Source: Parvularcula sp964219355
GTDB lineage: Bacteria; Pseudomonadota; Alphaproteobacteria; Caulobacterales; Parvularculaceae
NCBI GenBank assembly: GCA_964219355.1
Contig: CAXPOZ010000003.1
Coordinates: forward strand, 372,001-436,000
DNA: 64,000 nucleotides
Direction: 5' to 3'
The notes under the pieces are model-generated. The model was not told the origin of the DNA. It searched no databases and saw nothing but the letters and a program-made list of their open reading frames with translations. Both the position numbers and the translations under genes were made by a program. Of this stretch, positions 53,207 through 62,127 are shown piece after piece (positions within the stretch are counted from its first letter, which is position 1; every line of letters begins with the position of its first letter).

Positions 53207-54712
53207 ATGACAGACCTTCCGCCGCAAAACTGGCGACTTTCAAAGAATGTCGCCCAACTCCTTGCCGGAGCGGTTCTCGTCATCTCGGTCCTCGTCCTCT
53301 TCGCTGGTTGGGGCGCGGGGGTCGAAGCGCTGACCCGTCTGCATCCGGACTTTGCCGCCATGGTGCCATCAACGGCACTTTGCTTTCTGCTTGCCAGTCT
53401 TGCCATCGTCATCCAGTTCAGATTACCACCTGCCCTGAAAAGCCTCACGCTTTTCATCTGTAGCGGGATTATTTTTGCCATCGCCTTTACGGATCTGATG
53501 GTCATAAGGCTGACGGATGCCAACGGGATTGATGCCTGGCTCTGGCCAGAGGCCGACACGTTCAACTCAGCCAATATGGCGATCGCCACGGCCAGCCTGT
53601 TTATCTTTGTTGCAATGTGTCTGCTCTTCCTCGGTCTCTCGCGAGTAAAGATGCGTTATGCCGTCGTCGCGACAGCAACGATCGGCCTGATCGTGGCGGT
53701 GACAGCACTTGTCGGCTATTATTATGATGCGTCGGCGCTCGAGGAAGTCCCCCTCTTCAGGGGGATGGCACTGCACACTGCCCTCGCCTTTACCGCACTA
53801 TTTCTTGCGGTCCTCATGCTTCGTCCGGATACGGGCTGGATTGCCATTCTTCAGGGCCAAGGCGGCGGCAGCCGGAGCGCGCGCAACCTCTTCCCGATTG
53901 TCGTCATCCTGCCGCTCCTGCTCTGTCAGTTTGCGCTGTTCGCGGCCCAGACCGATACATTCAGCGAGAATTTCCGTCTCAACATCATCGCCATTGTCTT
54001 CGTCGTCATCCTGTCGATTGCTGTTCTACGTCACGCCCATATTCAGAACACGATCGAAGGGGACCTGCGCACCGCCCTTGCCGACAGGGAATTACTCCTT
54101 CGCGAAGTATATCACCGTGTGAAGAACAATCTGCAGATGACCATTTCGCTTCTGCGGATGGGCATGCGCGACATCAACGATAAACAGGCCGAAACCCTGT
54201 TGAACAGTACAATCAATCGCGTGGAATCGCTTGGCTTTGTACACCGCATGCTGCTCTCCGCGCATGTCCCTTCAGAGGTCAAGTTAGACGACTTCCTCAA
54301 AGATCTGGGCGCCCATATCGTCACCGCGAATTCGGGCGCACATGCCGTTCCGGTCGATCTAAAGGTCACCGCCTCCACCCGTGTCCTTCATATCGAGACG
54401 GCAATCACCATCGGACTTCTCGTCAATGAGCTGGTGACCAACAGCATCAAACACGCTTTCGAGGGCCGGACCACCGGTACGATCTGGATAGGATTTGAGG
54501 GCGGCGCCGATGGCGCTGCCACCCTATCCGTCAGGGATGATGGCACCGGCATGCCGCAGGATGAAGACAGTTTGACATTGGGAACCGGCACACTGATCAT
54601 CAGGGGCCTGGTGGCACAACTCGACGCCAAGCTCGATTATCAGGTACAGAACGGCACGGCGGTGACGATCCGCATTCCCGCCGCAACGATGCAGAGGATG
54701 TATGACGGATAA
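53207..54712 (+). CDS. Membrane sensor histidine kinase (HisKA_2 family)
   Basis: A 501-residue kinase. The first 275 residues carry about eight hydrophobic helices (for example 17-36, 54-70, 80-100, 122-143, 152-172, 188-206, 229-247, 258-275) with little periplasmic loop, suggesting sensing within or through the membrane. H303 in LLLREVYHRVKNNLQMTISLL is the HisKA_2 phosphorylation site. The ATPase domain shows GLLVNELVTNSIKHAF, RDDGTGMP and GTGTLIIRGLVAQLDAKL. It overlaps the response-regulator gene by 11 bases, so the two are a cognate pair. Confidence 0.9.
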   Translation: MTDLPPQNWRLSKNVAQLLAGAVLVISVLVLFAGWGAGVEALTRLHPDFAAMVPSTALCFLLASLAIVIQFRLPPALKSLTLFICSGIIFAIAFTDLMVIRLTDANGIDAWLWPEADTFNSANMAIATASLFIFVAMCLLFLGLSRVKMRYAVVATATIGLIVAVTALVGYYYDASALEEVPLFRGMALHTALAFTALFLAVLMLRPDTGWIAILQGQGGGSRSARNLFPIVVILPLLLCQFALFAAQTDTFSENFRLNIIAIVFVVILSIAVLRHAHIQNTIEGDLRTALADRELLLREVYHRVKNNLQMTISLLRMGMRDINDKQAETLLNSTINRVESLGFVHRMLLSAHVPSEVKLDDFLKDLGAHIVTANSGAHAVPVDLKVTASTRVLHIETAITIGLLVNELVTNSIKHAFEGRTTGTIWIGFEGGADGAATLSVRDDGTGMPQDEDSLTLGTGTLIIRGLVAQLDAKLDYQVQNGTAVTIRIPAATMQRMYDG

Positions 54713-55073
54713 CCCCATAAAGGTCGCCATCGTCGAGGATGAGTTCCTGATCGCGCAGGACCTTTCCTATCTGTGTGAAAAGCTGGGGATGACAGTCGTC
54801 GGGCAAGCCGCCAATTTCGACACAGCGGTTAAACTCATCGAAGAGACGGTACCGGATTACGTGCTCATGGATGTCCGGCTGCAGGGCAAGCGCGATGGCG
54901 TGAATGTCGCGCTCAAAGCCTTTGAAACTATGCCCAGCATCAAGATCATTTATGTTACGGGCTCGAACGAACCGCCGACCCTCGCCCGAATTGACGAGGA
55001 TCATCCTTATGCGGTCTTGATCAAGCCTGTCGGCGAACGTGATCTCGCCAGGGTCTTCGGTTTTGGGAATTAA
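54702..55073 (+). CDS. Single-domain response regulator
   Basis: A 123-residue receiver domain with no output domain. Acid pocket E12-D13 (IVEDEF), phospho-acceptor D57 (YVLMDVRL), T86 (YVTGSNEP) and K108 (VLIKPV) are all present. It is coupled to the upstream HisKA_2 kinase. Single-domain receivers beside HisKA_2/HWE kinases often act as phosphate shuttles or sinks in the alphaproteobacterial general stress pathway; that role here is inferred from context. Confidence 0.92.
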   Translation: MTDNPIKVAIVEDEFLIAQDLSYLCEKLGMTVVGQAANFDTAVKLIEETVPDYVLMDVRLQGKRDGVNVALKAFETMPSIKIIYVTGSNEPPTLARIDEDHPYAVLIKPVGERDLARVFGFGN

Positions 55074-55088
55074 TCTGCCTACAGCGCG

Positions 55089-55430
55089 TCAGCCAGTTTG
55101 TTCCTGCGCGCAGGCCGCGGGTGTGTTCACAAGGAACATGCTGGTTGCCATCAGCTCTTCTGGCTTCATCTTCTCGCGCAGCTCTGTGGCGCGCGCCTGA
55201 TCCTCTTCCAACCCGGCAATCAGGAAGGCGCGACCATCTTCCGACAGCTCTGACATTGCCTTGTCTGCGACGCAGGCGCAGATTTCCGCCGGCATGTTCG
55301 AATTGGTCTCACAGGTGGCTGCGAAGGTCTTTTCATTGACCTTGCCGCCAGATGCGCCATCCCCGCCGCCGCAAGCGGCCAGCAGCATCGCAGCCCCTAT
55401 TCCGGCACTTATTTTAAAGTGGAATGCCAT
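55089..55430 (-). CDS. Small lipoprotein, function unknown
   Basis: A 113-residue protein with a lipobox MLLAAC, lipid-modified at C20, followed by a Gly-rich linker. The mature part is helical with four cysteines (ATCETNSNMPAEICACVADKA and TPAACAQ), likely forming disulfides. Asp at +2 is absent (Gly-Gly-Gly), so outer-membrane sorting is expected. It is convergent with the response regulator. Family not recognised. Confidence 0.72.
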   Translation of the reverse strand: MAFHFKISAGIGAAMLLAACGGGDGASGGKVNEKTFAATCETNSNMPAEICACVADKAMSELSEDGRAFLIAGLEEDQARATELREKMKPEELMATSMFLVNTPAACAQEQTG

Positions 55431-55542
55431 GGGTTCTCCCCTCTCGAATCATCCTCGAGGGGGAACGTAATCCCAAATGCGCGAAGCCCGCAACTAGCGG
55501 TCGAGGTCGCTACAGGATAGGCTCCATACGGGAGGCACAGAC

Positions 55543-57312
55543 ATGAAACAGCTAGTGATTGCGGCGAGTATCCTGATGTTGGGAGGTGCCGCAGAGGCTG
55601 CGCCTGACATGTCGACCGTGGCAAACTGCCAGACGGTAGAGAGCTGTATCGCGTTGATCGATTCAGCCCTCGTCCTCGGTGACACAGGCATCAGCTATCC
55701 GGATACAGAAGAGGTTGCAGAGTTGCTGAAAGATCGGTTCGGAGAACCGATGCGGCAAGCCCTCATCGAAAGAGCAGTAAATGGCAGTGAAGAATGGTTG
55801 AACTATGCTGGCGACATTCTCTCCCACTGGGGTGATTGGGATGCCTCCTATCTGGCCGTGCTGAAACCGGCATTCGACAGAAATCCAGAAGGCTGGATGG
55901 CGCGTATCATCGGCGAAATCGGAACGGATGAAGCGCTCGACATGCTGATGGCAGCTGTCGCGGCACATGGGGGTGGCAATCAGGCAATCACTGCCCTCAG
56001 GAAATTCCCCGACAAAAAAATACTAGACCGTGTGCTTCCTTATTTTGAACCTGAAGGGCCGCTTGCCCCAGATGTTTCCTCACTGGAGAACTGGCCGTGG
56101 GGACAGGCTGACACCTTGCTTGCCGGACGCAGGGAGCGCGCTGCTGAAGAATATGCTTCACAGTGGAAAGCTCTGGCCCTGACGTTACGGGCCCCCCTGG
56201 AGCAACGTATCGCAGCGTTGCGCGCGGTCGCGGCCATCGGCCCTTTGGCTTTCGAGGAAGGGCCGGAATTGCGTATTCTTGCGTCTGATCCTGAACCCAT
56301 GTCGTCGGAAGCCAAACGTGCCCTTTTGATTTTGACCGACCCTTCCGTCGCACGGCTAGCTTTTTTCACGTGCAAGGATGAATTTGCCAAACAGTTCGTT
56401 TCATCCGATGAAGATTACCTCGATCCCGAAGGCGTTTTTGTTTTGGAATGGTGCCTTCGGGAAATCGCAACATTCGGGCCACGCGCCGGAGACGCCTTTG
56501 ACGATATAGCTCCTTATACGGCTCACCCAAAAAGTGAAGTCCGGTCCGCCGCAATCGAAGCCCTGGCCGGCACAGATCTGCCGAAAGCGATTCCCTTGAT
56601 CGAACCTGCTCTCAAATCACCCGATTGGAGAGAAGTTCTGTCGGCTCTTTATGGCCTGGTAAGACTTGAAGCTGCGGGAAGCATCGAGAAGATCAATGAC
56701 GTTGTCAGTACGCACTGGTGGAGTGAGATTCGGTATTTCGCCGGTCAGGCCGTTGAACTTATCGCAGGCACGAGAACCGAATGGTCCAAATCTCCAACCT
56801 CAGATTGGGAAGGCCTCTTCATCAGCCTGGAATACTTCGTCGGAATCGGCCCCGCAGATCAGGCAATGGCCTGCAAATGGGGGAACCAGATGTTCAAATG
56901 GCCAGATATGCGCCCTTTCTCGCACCAGCATGAACTCGCCGTACCCGGCGGCACCCTGATCGGCATAGATGGCGGAGAATTCGGCGGTGAACTGATTTTC
57001 CGGCCAAATGAGGGTGAGGAAGTGGTGCTCTGGCAAGATAATATCATCGCCCTGTTTAATGATGGAGACGACATTATAGCCCTTTCGGGGCTTTCGCATC
57101 TGTCATTAACGCGCGGCTATGCCGTCCGTGTTGAGAAAGAAGACGGGAAGTGGCAGGCGCACTTTATCGGCCAGTTTCCTGCTAAACCCGAACGCAACAA
57201 ATATCTCGGTAATAATCAGTATGCGATACTGGCTGACGGATGGCCGGTCATCTTTGACGCCGAGGAAATCCTCGGCGTCGCTGATTGCGAGACGGTGAAG
57301 ACCGCTAACTAG
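55543..57312 (+). CDS. Exported HEAT-like repeat protein, function unknown
   Basis: A 589-residue protein with a signal peptide (MKQLVIAASILMLGGAAEAA). Helical pairs resembling HEAT/PBS-lyase repeats run through the middle (LRAVAAIGPLAFEEG, VRSAAIEALAGTDLPKAIPLIEPALK, REVLSALYGLVRLEA). The C-terminal 150 residues look beta-rich (GGTLIGIDGGEFGGELIF, YAVRVEKEDGKWQAHFIG). GC is lower than the flanks, with more AAA, GAA and TTT codons. Its stop overlaps the nuoD stop by 4 bases, so it lies where nuoE onward would normally continue. It may be an acquired gene that split the nuo operon. Confidence 0.65.
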   Translation: MKQLVIAASILMLGGAAEAAPDMSTVANCQTVESCIALIDSALVLGDTGISYPDTEEVAELLKDRFGEPMRQALIERAVNGSEEWLNYAGDILSHWGDWDASYLAVLKPAFDRNPEGWMARIIGEIGTDEALDMLMAAVAAHGGGNQAITALRKFPDKKILDRVLPYFEPEGPLAPDVSSLENWPWGQADTLLAGRRERAAEEYASQWKALALTLRAPLEQRIAALRAVAAIGPLAFEEGPELRILASDPEPMSSEAKRALLILTDPSVARLAFFTCKDEFAKQFVSSDEDYLDPEGVFVLEWCLREIATFGPRAGDAFDDIAPYTAHPKSEVRSAAIEALAGTDLPKAIPLIEPALKSPDWREVLSALYGLVRLEAAGSIEKINDVVSTHWWSEIRYFAGQAVELIAGTRTEWSKSPTSDWEGLFISLEYFVGIGPADQAMACKWGNQMFKWPDMRPFSHQHELAVPGGTLIGIDGGEFGGELIFRPNEGEEVVLWQDNIIALFNDGDDIIALSGLSHLSLTRGYAVRVEKEDGKWQAHFIGQFPAKPERNKYLGNNQYAILADGWPVIFDAEEILGVADCETVKTAN

Positions 57313-58529
57313 CGGTCGATTTCGCCGAACACCACGTCGAGCGTGCCGATGATGGCCGAGACATCGGCCAGCATGTGCCCGCGGTTCATCCAGTCCATGG
57401 CCTGCAGATGGGCATAGCCCGGCGCGCGGATCTTGCAGCGATAGGGTTTGTTTGATCCGTCAGAGACCAGATAGACTCCGAATTCGCCTTTGGGCGCTTC
57501 GACCGCGGCATAGACTTCCCCGGCGGGCACTTTGGGGCCTTCCGTATAAAGCTTGAAGTGGTTGATGAGCGCTTCCATCGAATGCTTCATCTCCCCGCGT
57601 TTGGGCGGGCCGACTTTCGGATCGGTCGACATGACAGGGCCCGGCTCGAGCAGCGCGATGCACTGCTTCATCAGGCTCAGGGACTGCTTCATCTCCTCAA
57701 TGCGGCAGAGATAGCGGTCATAGCAGTCGCCATTCTTGCCAAGGACGATGTCGAATTCGAGCTCGTCATAGATCTCATAGGGCTGCGATTTGCGCAAATC
57801 CCACGGCACGCCAGAACCGCGCAGCATGACGCCGGTAAAGCCCCATTCAAACGCCTGCTCTTTGGTCACAACCCCAATATCGGCGTTGCGCTGCTTGAAG
57901 ATCCGGTTGTCCGTGATCAGCGATTCAATATCGTCGAGCGCCTTGGGGAATTCGTCACACCACGCATCAATATCGTCGATCAGCGCCTGCGGGATATCCT
58001 GATGCACGCCGCCGACGCGGAAATAGGCCGCGTGCATGCGCGAGCCGGAAGCGCGCTCATAGAAGATCATCAGCTTCTCGCGCTCTTCAAAACCCCAGAG
58101 CGGCGGGGTCAGCGCGCCGACATCCATGGCCTGCGTCGTGACGTTAAGAAGATGGTTCAAAATCCGGCCGATCTCACAGAACAGCACACGAATGATCTGC
58201 CCGCGCCGCGGCACTTCGATGCCGAGCAGTTTCTCTGCCGCAAGACAGAAAGCGTGCTCCTGATTCATCGGGGCGACATAGTCGAGCCGGTCGAAATACG
58301 GGATCGCCTGAAGATAGGTCTTCTGCTCGATCAGCTTTTCGGTGCCGCGATGGAGCAGCCCGATATGCGGGTCGACCCGTTCAACGACTTCGCCATCCAG
58401 CTCCAGCACAAGGCGCAACACGCCGTGGGCCGCCGGGTGCTGTGGCCCGAAATTGATCGTGAACGGACGGTCCTCGGACGCATCGGAGGGGGAATCCTCA
58501 ACGACAACGGTGCGCGTGGCATTGGCCAT
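57309..58529 (-). CDS. nuoD: NADH-quinone oxidoreductase subunit D
   Basis: The 49-kDa subunit of complex I, lining the quinone site. It is 406 residues with FTINFGPQHPAAHGVLRLVLELDGE, HIGLLHRGTEKLIE, YFDRLDYVAPMNQEHAF and the C-terminal DVVFGEIDR. The start overlaps the preceding GFA stop as TAATG, indicating coupling. It is the last nuo gene in this cluster; nuoE to nuoN are not in the window. Confidence 0.96.
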   Translation of the reverse strand: MANATRTVVVEDSPSDASEDRPFTINFGPQHPAAHGVLRLVLELDGEVVERVDPHIGLLHRGTEKLIEQKTYLQAIPYFDRLDYVAPMNQEHAFCLAAEKLLGIEVPRRGQIIRVLFCEIGRILNHLLNVTTQAMDVGALTPPLWGFEEREKLMIFYERASGSRMHAAYFRVGGVHQDIPQALIDDIDAWCDEFPKALDDIESLITDNRIFKQRNADIGVVTKEQAFEWGFTGVMLRGSGVPWDLRKSQPYEIYDELEFDIVLGKNGDCYDRYLCRIEEMKQSLSLMKQCIALLEPGPVMSTDPKVGPPKRGEMKHSMEALINHFKLYTEGPKVPAGEVYAAVEAPKGEFGVYLVSDGSNKPYRCKIRAPGYAHLQAMDWMNRGHMLADVSAIIGTLDVVFGEIDR

Positions 58530-58954
58530 TATGAACTCTTTCCTTCTGCGAAAGCCGCAAGGACCTCCGCCTCGGTCATCTGATGGGTTTTTTGCGCGAA
58601 AGAATAATAGTCAGGTTTGTGATCGATAAAGACTTCGTGATCGAAAGTCAGCGTACCCGGATCATCCAGCGAATTGACTGAGAGCTGCATCATCGACCCG
58701 TCCCGCAACCGCCAGAACAGCGGGGAACCGCACCCCTTACAAAAACCGCGTTCTGCCCATTCAGAGGAAACAAAGACGCCGAGCATGTCTTCACCTGTCG
58801 TCACTCTGAAATCGCTGTCGCACCCAATGGTCATGAAAGGACCTGCTGCAACTTTCCGGCACATTTTACAGTGACAGGCGCCGACCTTGTCGGAACCCGG
58901 TGTCACCGTGAATTCAATACCGCCGCAGAGGCAGGATCCGGTCCGCTCCCCCAT
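58529..58954 (-). CDS. GFA-family zinc protein inside the nuo operon
   Basis: A 141-residue GFA/CENP-V-fold protein. Zinc cysteines: GSCLCGGIEF, GACHCKMCRKVA and GFCKGCGSPLFW. It sits 3 bases after nuoC and shares the TAATG overlap with nuoD, so it must be co-transcribed and co-translated with complex I genes. It is only distantly similar to the GFA gene at 49632. A role in complex I is unproven; it may be a hitchhiker or aid Fe-S or thiol chemistry. The fold assignment is firm. Confidence 0.88.
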   Translation of the reverse strand: MGERTGSCLCGGIEFTVTPGSDKVGACHCKMCRKVAAGPFMTIGCDSDFRVTTGEDMLGVFVSSEWAERGFCKGCGSPLFWRLRDGSMMQLSVNSLDDPGTLTFDHEVFIDHKPDYYSFAQKTHQMTEAEVLAAFAEGKSS

Positions 58955-58957
58955 GGA

Positions 58958-59566
58958 TCAGCTCGCCTTCTCGTCGCCGGGCAGGACGTATTCGCCGCCT
59001 TCCCATGGGCTTAGGTAATCGAAATTACGGTATTCCTGCTGCAGCTCGACGGGCTGATAGACGACCCGGCGCTGCTCATCATCCCATTTGACCTCGACAA
59101 AGCCGGTCACGGGGAAGTCCTTGCGTAAGGGATAGCCCTCAAACCCGTAATCGGTGAGGATCCGGCGCATATCGGGATGGCCGTCAAAGACGATGCCATA
59201 CATGTCGAACGCTTCACGCTCGAACCAGTCGGCACACGGATAGACGCTGACTGTCGTCGGGCAGGTATCATTCTCGCCGACCGCGACCTTCACCCGGATA
59301 CGGGTGTTATTGTGCATGGAGAGAAGGTGATAGACGACATCAAAGCGCTTTTTGCGGCCCGGATAATCAACCCCGCAAAGATCGATCAGCTGGATGAACC
59401 GGCACAACGGATCGTCGCGCAGGAATTTGAGCACTTCGACGATTTTGGTCGCCGGCACCGTGACATTGAGCTCACCATGCGCGATTTCGCTCGCGACCAG
59501 GGCTTCGCTCAGCACTCTGTCGATATGCTCTTTCAGCTCGGAAAGTTCGTTCAGTTCGTCACTCAT
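58958..59566 (-). CDS. nuoC: NADH-quinone oxidoreductase subunit C
   Basis: The 30-kDa subunit of the complex I peripheral arm. It is 202 residues with FIQLIDLCGVDYPGRKKRFDVVYHLLS, the signature DWFEREAFDMYGIVFDGHPDMRRILTDYGFEGYPLRKDFP and a C-terminal EVKWDDEQRRVVYQPV. The ATG overlaps the nuoB stop by 4 bases. Separate nuoC and nuoD are normal for alphaproteobacteria. Confidence 0.96.
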   Translation of the reverse strand: MSDELNELSELKEHIDRVLSEALVASEIAHGELNVTVPATKIVEVLKFLRDDPLCRFIQLIDLCGVDYPGRKKRFDVVYHLLSMHNNTRIRVKVAVGENDTCPTTVSVYPCADWFEREAFDMYGIVFDGHPDMRRILTDYGFEGYPLRKDFPVTGFVEVKWDDEQRRVVYQPVELQQEYRNFDYLSPWEGGEYVLPGDEKAS

Positions 59567-60204
59567 CGCCGAATGGTCCCTTCCCGGCGGATCTTCTTCT
59601 GAAGCTGCAGCAGCCCATAAACGAGGGCCTCAGCCGTCGGGGGGCAGCCCGGCACATAGACATCGACCGGCACGATGCGGTCACAGCCGCGCACGACCGA
59701 ATAGCTGTAATGATAATACCCGCCGCCATTCGCGCAGGAGCCCATCGAGACCACGTAACGCGGCTCTGGCATCTGGTCGTAAACCTTGCGCAGAGCCGGG
59801 GCCATCTTGTTGGTGAGCGTGCCGGCGACGATCATCAGGTCGGACTGGCGCGGAGAGGCACGCGGCGCCATGCCGAACCGCTCCATGTCATAGCGCGGCA
59901 TCGAGGCCTGCATCATCTCGACCGCACAGCAGGCGAGCCCGAAGGTCATCCACATCAGAGAGCCCGTCCGGGCCCAGTTGATGACCGCATCAGCGGGGGC
60001 TGTGAAAAAGCCCTGATCGGCCAGCTCCGCATTCAGCGACTTGAAGAATGGGTCTTCATTGGTGGGATCATAGGCCGCCTTGGCCCGCGCCGCCGTGCCG
60101 TAGGCAAGGTCGGACGGACGAATGATCGACGGCGTTTTGCCCTCCGGTGCGACACCGGCGATCGGCGTTTCGGTCGCCGTCTTGGTCTTGTCGTCTACCG
60201 CCAT
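59563..60204 (-). CDS. nuoB: NADH-quinone oxidoreductase subunit B
   Basis: Carries the N2 iron-sulfur cluster that reduces quinone. It is 213 residues; ligands are C92, C93 (GLACCAVEMM), C157 (MGSCANGGGYY) and C187 (VPGCPPTAEAL). The ATG at 60204 gives the expected alphaproteobacterial N-terminus; the frame stays open upstream into nuoA but that part is spurious. It overlaps nuoA by 10 bases. Confidence 0.95.
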   Translation of the reverse strand: MAVDDKTKTATETPIAGVAPEGKTPSIIRPSDLAYGTAARAKAAYDPTNEDPFFKSLNAELADQGFFTAPADAVINWARTGSLMWMTFGLACCAVEMMQASMPRYDMERFGMAPRASPRQSDLMIVAGTLTNKMAPALRKVYDQMPEPRYVVSMGSCANGGGYYHYSYSVVRGCDRIVPVDVYVPGCPPTAEALVYGLLQLQKKIRREGTIRR

Positions 60205-60590
60205 TCGAGGGCTCCTTTCTTCCATTCGTAAAGGAAGCCGATGAAGAAGACCGCGAGGAAGACGAACATCGACCAGAAGGAGAAGATCTGGAAGCTCCGG
60301 TCGAGCCCCAGCTCCGGGTTGAACAGGGTCACCGCCCAGGGAAACAGGAAGGCGACGTCGAGATCGACGATGATGAACAGGATCGCGACGATGTAGAACT
60401 GCACGTCGAACTTCATGCGCGAATCCTCGAACGCCTCGAACCCGCATTCATAGGTCGAGGTCTTCTCGGAATCAGGATCGCTCGGCGCCAGGATCACCGG
60501 CAGCACGAGGAACAGGACGCCGAAAATGGCCGCAAGGCCAGTAAAGATCAGGATCGGCAGGTAATTTTGCAGAAACTCTGCGTCGGCCAT
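60195..60590 (-). CDS. nuoA: NADH-quinone oxidoreductase subunit A
   Basis: A three-helix membrane subunit of complex I, 131 residues. Signature: YECGFEAFEDSRMKFDVQFYIVAILFIIVDLDVAFLFPWA, including the cytoplasmic loop Cys that responds to quinone binding. ATG at 60590 starts MADAEFLQNYLP; the frame is open upstream but without similarity. It is the first gene of the nuo operon, divergent from crtY across 139 bases that hold both promoters. Confidence 0.95.
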   Translation of the reverse strand: MADAEFLQNYLPILIFTGLAAIFGVLFLVLPVILAPSDPDSEKTSTYECGFEAFEDSRMKFDVQFYIVAILFIIVDLDVAFLFPWAVTLFNPELGLDRSFQIFSFWSMFVFLAVFFIGFLYEWKKGALEWR

Positions 60591-60729
60591 GGATGCCCTC
60601 TCATCGGAAAAGCTAGGGAGCGGCGAACGGGTCCGCCACGGGTCACGACGCCGCAAGGGCGCCACTTTGCCGGGGGCTATAAGCCTTTTTGCCGTGCCAT
60701 GAAAAGGGTTCACCTGTAGGCCAGAGCAA

Positions 60730-61926
60730 ATGAATGCGTCCCCCCTTCCCGATCCTGAAAATCTCGATGTCGTGATCGTCGGCGGCGGGCTATCCGGTGG
60801 GCTTTTAGCCCTCAGATTCAAAGCCTTAAGGCCGGAACTGAAGGTCCTGCTGATTGAAGCCTCAGACCGCCTTGGCGGGGATCACACCTGGTCATTTCAC
60901 GACTCAGACATATCGCCGCGTGCGCTCGAATGGATTGCCCCCTTTATCTCGTCGCACTGGGCGGGTCAGACGGTGCGCTTTCCCGCTTATGCCCGCGAGA
61001 TCGCAACGGGGTATAACTCAGTCGCCTCTGCCCATTTCGATGCCGTCCTGCGCGAGGCGCTCGGCGATGGAGTGCTGATGGGCTCGCCGGTTGAGGCCCT
61101 GACGCAGAATCAAGTCACGCTAGTCGATGGCCGGACCCTCCCGGCCCGCGCCGTGATCGATGCGCGGGGGCAGCGCGACTATGCGCATCTGGCGCTCGGG
61201 TTCCAGAAATTCGCCGGGCTCGAAATCGAGTTCGCCGAGCCGCACGGGCTCACCCGCCCTATCATCATGGATGCAACCGTCCCCCAGCTCGATGGCTACC
61301 GCTTTGTCTACACCCTGCCCTTCGCCCAGCAGACCGCGCTGGTCGAGGACACATATTACGCCGATGGCGACGCCCTCGATGAGGACGCGGTTGAGACGCG
61401 CATTAAAGAATACTGTGAAGAGCAGGGTTGGAAGGTCGCACGGATCCTCCGGCGAGAGGCGGGTATCCTGCCGATTGCCATGGCGGGGGATATCGACGCC
61501 CATCTTGATGAGGGCGTGCCGGGGGTCGCCAGCATTGGGCTTGCCGCCGGGCTCTTTCATCCGCTGACGGGCTATTCCCTGCCCGATGCGGTCGCGATGG
61601 CGGACCGGCTGGCGGGCGCAGATGATGTCACAGGTCCGGCACTCGCCGCGCTGGCTCGGACCCACGCGAAAGAGACATGGGAGGCGCGCGGCTTCTACCG
61701 GCTTCTCTCCCGGCTTCTCTTTGATGCCGCTGATCCCGCAAAGCGCTATATCGTGATGCAGCGCTTTTATCAGTTCTCTGAAGGATTGATCGAAAGGTTT
61801 TATGCGGGGCAGTCTTCAGCCGGAGACAAGATGCGCATCCTAGCCGGCAAACCGCCTGTCCCGGTGACAAAGGCGATGAAATGCCTTGGTGAAAAACAGT
61901 GGCTGGCGCGAAGAGGTATGCGCTGA
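60730..61926 (+). CDS. crtY: Lycopene beta-cyclase
   Basis: Converts lycopene to beta-carotene. It is 398 residues: an FAD-binding N-terminus DVVIVGGGLSGGLLALRFKA, GGDHTWSFHDSDISP, the family motif PIIMDATVPQLDGYRFVYTLPF, and FHPLTGYSLPDAVAMAD. The length and motifs match bacterial CrtY-type cyclases. No other crt gene is adjacent, so the rest of the carotenoid pathway must lie elsewhere. It predicts yellow to orange pigmentation. Confidence 0.93.
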   Translation: MNASPLPDPENLDVVIVGGGLSGGLLALRFKALRPELKVLLIEASDRLGGDHTWSFHDSDISPRALEWIAPFISSHWAGQTVRFPAYAREIATGYNSVASAHFDAVLREALGDGVLMGSPVEALTQNQVTLVDGRTLPARAVIDARGQRDYAHLALGFQKFAGLEIEFAEPHGLTRPIIMDATVPQLDGYRFVYTLPFAQQTALVEDTYYADGDALDEDAVETRIKEYCEEQGWKVARILRREAGILPIAMAGDIDAHLDEGVPGVASIGLAAGLFHPLTGYSLPDAVAMADRLAGADDVTGPALAALARTHAKETWEARGFYRLLSRLLFDAADPAKRYIVMQRFYQFSEGLIERFYAGQSSAGDKMRILAGKPPVPVTKAMKCLGEKQWLARRGMR

Positions 61927-61935
61927 CCTCTCTGC

Positions 61936-62061
61936 CCGCTCATCCCCGCGGAGGCGGGGATCTGTCTCTGGAGCGCCGCTCTCTCTTTTTCAAAGCGCAC
62001 AAAGATGAATCCAAACACCCGGACACAGAAACCAGATACCCGCCTTCGCGGGCATGAGCGG
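61936..62061. repeat. Composite intergenic inverted repeat between crtY and 62128 gene
   Basis: The left arm (61936-61970) starts CCGCTCATCCCCGCGGAGG; the right arm (62032-62061) ends CCGCCTTCGCGGGCATGAG-CGG and is its imperfect mirror. Each arm also holds its own short hairpin (CCCCGC-GGAG-GCGGGG; CCCGC-CTTC-GCGGG). The centre of about 60 bases has a T-rich stretch. This is a common alphaproteobacterial intergenic palindrome, placed between two convergent genes where it may stop both transcripts. Nothing else is seen in the 201-base gap. Confidence 0.65.
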
Positions 62062-62127
62062 AAGGATGAAGATGTTTTGGATGAACACACGACCAGCGAC
62101 GACACCATAGCAGCGTGAAGGTGCAAG

